From Bacteroides thetaiotaomicron VPI-5482 (GTDB lineage Bacteria > Bacteroidota > Bacteroidia > Bacteroidales > Bacteroidaceae), in the NCBI RefSeq assembly GCF_000011065.1, contig NC_004663.1, forward strand, positions 1,116,001 through 1,180,000: a DNA stretch of 64,000 nucleotides. Reading direction: 5' to 3'. Positions 60,141 through 64,000 of the stretch are shown one piece after another. Below the pieces are notes generated by a model. It was not told where the DNA came from. It was given only the letters and a program-made list of their open reading frames with translations, and did no database searches. A program made the translations under genes and the position numbers. Position 1 is the stretch's first letter; every line of letters starts with the position of its first letter.

Positions 60141-61543
60141 TATAAGGTTCCTTGTTTCAGTTGTTCTACAAATTGGTCAATCCGGTGCAGTTCTTTGGGT
60201 ATATCTATGTTTTGAGGACAGTGAGGTACGCATTGATTACATCCGATGCAATGACTAGCCTGACGGAGTTTAGGTACACTGCGGTCATATCCTACAAGAA
60301 ATGCCCGGCGGGCTTTGAGATAATTCTCATCCTGTCCGTTTTTAGGAACATTGCCTTCATTGACACAACGGTTATAATGTAATAAGACAGCCGGAATATC
60401 CAGACCATACGGACATGGCATACAATATTTGCAGTCATTGCAAGGGATGGTAGGATACTTCAGCATTAACTGTGCCGTGTCTTCCAGAAAATCCATCTCT
60501 TCGTCAGTCAGCGGTTCCAATGGAGAATAAGTACGCAGGTTATCCTGCAAATGTTCCATATATGTCATACCGCTTAATACAGTCAATATATCGGGGAACG
60601 TTCCGGCAAAGCGGAAAGCCCATGAAGCTACGCTGCTTTCCGGACGGCGTTGTTTGAGGCGTGCCACCAGATTGTCATTCAGTTTAGACAAGCGACCTCC
60701 CAAAAGCGGTTCCATGATAATGGATGGAATCCCCCTTTTATGTAGCTCACCATACAGATATTCGGCATCGGTATTCCGGGCATTTGTCTCTTTCGCATGC
60801 TTCCAGTCCACATAGTTAAGCTGTATTTGTACGAAATCCCACTTTATCTCATCGTGTCGGGAAAGCAGATAATCATATACTTCGATGTCGCCATGATAGG
60901 AGAATCCGAGATTGCGGATGCGACCTGCTTCACGTTCTTTTATCAAAAAGTCAAGCATTCCATTATCCAGATATCGTCCTTTAAGGGCGTCCATTCCACC
61001 CATACCGATGCCATGAAGCAGCATATAATCGATATAGTCCACCTGAAGGTCTGCAAAAGATTTATGATACATTTTGAGGGAAGCTTCGCGTGACCATGTA
61101 TCCGGAGAGAAGTTGGATAGTTTGGTAGCAATGAAGTATTTATCACGTGGATAACGGCTTAGCGCAATTCCTGTGGATTTCTCAGAAAAACCTTGCACGT
61201 AGGCCGGAGATGTATCGAAATAGTTTACTCCATGAGCGATGGCGTAATCGATTAATCCGTTCACTGCATCCTGATCGATCACTTCACCCTTACCGTCGGG
61301 AGCCGGTTTGAGAGGCCAGCGCATACAGCCGTATCCTAAAAGTGACACGCGGTCGCCTGTTGTTGGAGACGTGCGGTAAGTCATTTTATCGGTAGGAATT
61401 TCCCCTTCTGCCGATGCACTGCTTGATGAAGAAGTGCCTTTTGACGAGCATCCGTATAGTATCGCTGTCGATGTAGCCGCACTGATACCTACGATTTTGA
61501 TAAAATCTCTTCTGTTTATGTCTTTCTTATTTTTTTCTTCCAT
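60140..61543 (-). CDS. Tat-exported Fe-S aldo/keto reductase
   Basis: This protein of about 467 residues starts at MEEKNKKDINRRDFIKIVGI, a twin-arginine signal that ends in a possible lipobox (ILYGCSS). The aldo/keto reductase barrel follows (GYGCMRWPLKP; FDTSPAY; DYMLLHGIGMG), then a C-terminal ferredoxin region with CNDCKYCMPCPYGLD and CIGCNQCVPHCP. It probably performs an NAD(P)H or ferredoxin-linked carbonyl reduction, perhaps outside the cytoplasm, with the preceding polyferredoxin as electron partner. The 61570 start would add residues before the Tat motif and is less likely. Confidence 0.9.
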   Translation of the reverse strand: MEEKNKKDINRRDFIKIVGISAATSTAILYGCSSKGTSSSSSASAEGEIPTDKMTYRTSPTTGDRVSLLGYGCMRWPLKPAPDGKGEVIDQDAVNGLIDYAIAHGVNYFDTSPAYVQGFSEKSTGIALSRYPRDKYFIATKLSNFSPDTWSREASLKMYHKSFADLQVDYIDYMLLHGIGMGGMDALKGRYLDNGMLDFLIKEREAGRIRNLGFSYHGDIEVYDYLLSRHDEIKWDFVQIQLNYVDWKHAKETNARNTDAEYLYGELHKRGIPSIIMEPLLGGRLSKLNDNLVARLKQRRPESSVASWAFRFAGTFPDILTVLSGMTYMEHLQDNLRTYSPLEPLTDEEMDFLEDTAQLMLKYPTIPCNDCKYCMPCPYGLDIPAVLLHYNRCVNEGNVPKNGQDENYLKARRAFLVGYDRSVPKLRQASHCIGCNQCVPHCPQNIDIPKELHRIDQFVEQLKQGTL

Positions 61544-61562
61544 AATCTTGTTCTGATTTAAA

Positions 61563-63071
61563 TCATACAATTCTGTGCATCTGATGTCCGGTCACGTAAA
61601 TGGCACTGAAAGGACGGGATGGACAAAGATTCTCGCAAGCACCACAACCAATACACCGTTCGACATTGATTGCCGGAATCTTCGGTGAGTCCGCTATTTC
61701 GGGATCGGAAGCTACCATCTGAATAGCGGCTGCCGGACAATGGCGGGCACAGTTGCCGCATTCCATTCCATCAGTCAGCGGTACGCAGTTCTCCTTGATC
61801 CATACAGCATGCCCGATTTGGATAGCGGATTTCTCTGCCAGGCTGGTCAGATGAATGGCATCTGTAGGGCATACTTCCGCACATTTGGCACACTCCGGAC
61901 GGCAATAACCACGCTCGTAGGACATTTCCGGCTGCATGAGAGTTGCCAGATTACCGGATGGACGTAATACCTGAGTAGGACAAACAGAGACACATAGCTG
62001 ACAGGCAGTACAATGTTGGGCAAAGTTGCGTGCATTTAATGATCCGGGAGGATAAATCGGATTCTCCCGGTTGGGAATCTTCTTGTCTTCAATGGCTGCC
62101 AATCCTCCGTCTACCTTTTTCTCCTGTGCTTTCAGTATGGTAGAAGTAGCGAAAATAGTCGATGCCGAAAGAAAACTACGACGGGCATTGTCAATCTGTT
62201 CCGAGGTCACGGATTTTATTTTAACCGCTTCCGTATTAACCCCTTCTTTCTTTTGAATACGTCTGGTATATTTAATAGCTCCTTGCTTACATTTTCCCAG
62301 GCAATCCATACAAGCGACACAACGGCTATAATCAATTTCATGGGCTTTGGCATTAATACAGGATGCCTTACAATTACGTGCGCACAATCCGCAGCTATTA
62401 CATTTGGAAGTATCGATCACAGGCTTGAAGATGGAGTATCGTGATATGAATCCCAATACGGTGCCGACAGGACAAATGGTATTGCAATAAGTACGTCCGT
62501 TACGCCATGCCAAAACAAAAAGCACAATAAGGGTAATCACAGCAATGATCAGTGTTGAAAGACTTTTCATCCAGACATCCACTTCATAGAAAGCATAGCT
62601 TTCTGCCCGTTCGGCAAAATATGCCAAGAGATTATTTCCCCATTGCCATACCGGAGCCAGCAGACTGGAAACCATCCGGCCGTATGCACTGTAAGGTGCC
62701 AGTAGAACGACAAAAGCATTCAGTCCGGCAACCAAGGCAAGGATGAATACAGCCAATACACCATATCTCAGCCATTTTAAAGCCGGAGAATAACGGAAGC
62801 GGTTCTTTTTCTGTTTGCCGGAGAACCATGAAACAGCATCCTGAAATACTCCTAACGGGCAAATGACCGAACAATAAATACGCCCGAATAGTAATGTGAG
62901 CACAATAAGGAATAGCACGACACCTATGTTCAAGGCTAATACTGCCGGCAGGAACTGAATTTTCGCCAGCCATCCGAACCATGTGTGCAATGTCCCTGTG
63001 AAATCAAGGAACAGCAGGGTAATAAGTGTGAAACACACGATTGCGGCTGTAAGTCTGATAGTACGCAACAT
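61563..63071 (-). CDS. Membrane polyferredoxin (NapH/NosR-like 4Fe-4S protein)
   Basis: This 502-residue protein has N-terminal membrane helices (about residues 5-200, including CSVICPLGVFQD and CNTICPVGTVLGF Cys motifs near the helices). Ferredoxin motifs follow (CNSCGLCARNCKASC; CVACMDCLGKC). A second Tat-like RRSFLSASTIFATS segment leads to more 4Fe-4S motifs (CTACQLCVSVCP; CAKCAEVCP; CGNCARHCP; CIGCGACENLCP). It probably passes electrons from the membrane to the Fe-S aldo/keto reductase encoded 19 bases downstream. It is the first gene of the operon. Confidence 0.92.
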   Translation of the reverse strand: MLRTIRLTAAIVCFTLITLLFLDFTGTLHTWFGWLAKIQFLPAVLALNIGVVLFLIVLTLLFGRIYCSVICPLGVFQDAVSWFSGKQKKNRFRYSPALKWLRYGVLAVFILALVAGLNAFVVLLAPYSAYGRMVSSLLAPVWQWGNNLLAYFAERAESYAFYEVDVWMKSLSTLIIAVITLIVLFVLAWRNGRTYCNTICPVGTVLGFISRYSIFKPVIDTSKCNSCGLCARNCKASCINAKAHEIDYSRCVACMDCLGKCKQGAIKYTRRIQKKEGVNTEAVKIKSVTSEQIDNARRSFLSASTIFATSTILKAQEKKVDGGLAAIEDKKIPNRENPIYPPGSLNARNFAQHCTACQLCVSVCPTQVLRPSGNLATLMQPEMSYERGYCRPECAKCAEVCPTDAIHLTSLAEKSAIQIGHAVWIKENCVPLTDGMECGNCARHCPAAAIQMVASDPEIADSPKIPAINVERCIGCGACENLCPSRPFSAIYVTGHQMHRIV

Positions 63072-63290
63072 AAATTTATTAGATTTTCAATTTATAGTAG
63101 TTATATCTTAATTATTTTCAATTCCATCAGAATCGAATCTTATGCTTTTTAACCGATGCAAATTTAAGCAGAGTGATTGATTTTTGCAGTATATAAATTA
63201 CAGAAAGTTATACCAATATTACTGATTAGGATTTTTTTTAATTCTGGATTGTTATATCATAATTACCGAAAGTCATTGTACATAAGAGTT

Positions 63291-63339
63291 TCTGTCATTC
63301 AGAACATTTCCCTTGGTAACGGGAGGTCTGAATGACAGA
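63291..63339. repeat. Long hairpin between the polyferredoxin gene and the receptor fragment
   Basis: TCTGTCATTCAGA (63291-63303) pairs perfectly with TCTGAATGACAGA (63327-63339), with TCCC/GGGA able to pair inside. It lies 41 bases beyond the receptor gene stop and could be its terminator or another REP-like palindrome. The remainder of 63072-63290 contains only a TAAATTTG box on the minus strand (63159-63166) that may drive the Fe-S operon. Confidence 0.65.
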
Positions 63340-63379
63340 GCATAATGATTACTTTAAGACATTTAGGATTTTAGTTTGT

Positions 63380-64000
63380 CTAGAAATAAATCTTATAACT
63401 TATATTGGGAATTAACCCTGTTCCTTCTTTTTCTTCAATTTCAAAGGTCTTTTCATTGTATTGGTAAAAGTGCATTCCGGTGCGCATACCTACATTCAGA
63501 ATCTTCAATGAGAACTCATGAGATACTCTTTTCTTATTTATCCGGAAACTGACAGAAACATCACCGTTTATGGAAGGGAAGGATTGAATCTTTTGCTGTA
63601 TGCTTTCGTTTCATCAAAAAAGATGTCATGCTCTGTCTGACTTCTTTCTTCGTTTACGGGGGTGTAGCGTTCCCCTCCCTGAAAGAATAAACGTCCGTTG
63701 AGACTCAGTACGTTTTGTTTAAGTTTGCCGACCATCCATTCTTTTCCGGCAAGTAAGTTCAGCAGATAGTTCTTATCCAGTCTTGTATTACGCCAAACGT
63801 TATCTCCTCCCCTATATTTCGATTTAAACAAAGAACCTGTAATCATATAGTAGAAGCCATTTTTCATATATTGTTCCAGCGTGATGTCTATTCCATAATT
63901 TCTGCCTTGACCGGTGTTGGTCAAGATTCTGTCCAAATAAAATTCCTCATGGTTAATGACCGAGAAGGAGGAGTTCTTTTCAACCGGTATACGAAATAAA
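63380..64000 (-). pseudogene. TonB-dependent receptor-like protein, C-terminal part, frameshifted
   Basis: From the window edge the frame encodes barrel strands (NYGIDITLEQYMKNGFYYMI; NGRLFFQGGERYTPVNEERS) but stops at 63568-63570 after KRFNPSLP. In another frame the expected C-terminus follows without a break: SINGDVSVSFRINKKRVSHEF and further strands, ending ISYKIYF with terminal Phe and stop at 63380-63382. An indel near 63570-63590 therefore separates the last 60 or so residues. It could be a real mutation or a sequence error. Confidence 0.7.

Overview
The window is a piece of a Bacteroides chromosome, probably from the thetaiotaomicron/ovatus group. Signs are the complete moxR/bat aerotolerance cluster, the rpmB-rpmG-DUF4295 ribosomal trio, PepSY-like periplasmic proteins, a one-protein hybrid two-component system (HTCS), TonB-dependent receptors and repeated TAnnTTTG-type -7 promoter boxes. 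The exact species is not decided here.

Left chromosomal part (1-28.6 kb). A leftward bat operon runs from moxR through a DUF58 protein and a membrane protein to batA, batB, batC and a cut-off batD. It is followed by a transmembrane HU/LysM fusion, a small HU, rimO and ftsY. Next come rpmB-rpmG-DUF4295, cinA, an IS3-family insertion sequence lying between cinA and tsaD, tsaD, a divergent tamB-like gene, two PepSY-like exported proteins, a NEW3-protein/ABC-2 exporter operon, an OmpR-type two-component pair and proS.

Integrative element (about 28.7-47.5 kb). An AT-rich island of roughly 19 kb is inserted at a tRNA-Gly(CCC) gene. A tyrosine integrase lies next to the intact tRNA copy, a degenerate copy lies at the far end, and repeated GGTTGAACT arm-type sites lie just inside both ends. 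I see no relaxase, conjugation or virion genes. The cargo includes about 20 tiny, mostly leftward genes, many in recognisable paralogous pairs (a duplicated cassette of an HNH-like zinc protein plus a small acidic protein). It also carries an ADP-ribosylglycohydrolase and a separate protein with the R-S-ExE signature of arginine-type ADP-ribosyltransferases, and a lipoprotein derived from an FtsI-type transpeptidase whose catalytic Ser and Lys are both replaced. Further cargo is a strongly structured, apparently non-coding segment, a second short tyrosine recombinase, a DUF3871 protein and an SF2-helicase-like protein with an altered Walker A. The writer/eraser pair, the dead transpeptidase and the structured segment are the best candidates for undescribed biology.

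Right chromosomal part (47.6-64 kb). A rightward efflux operon (TolC-like, HlyD-like, two ABC-2 permeases, no ATPase) is followed by an HTCS. Then comes a leftward operon of a polyferredoxin membrane protein, a Tat-type Fe-S aldo/keto reductase, a DUF1893 protein, a TonB-dependent receptor and an ECF-type S component. At the right edge is the 3' end of another outer-membrane receptor gene that appears frameshifted.
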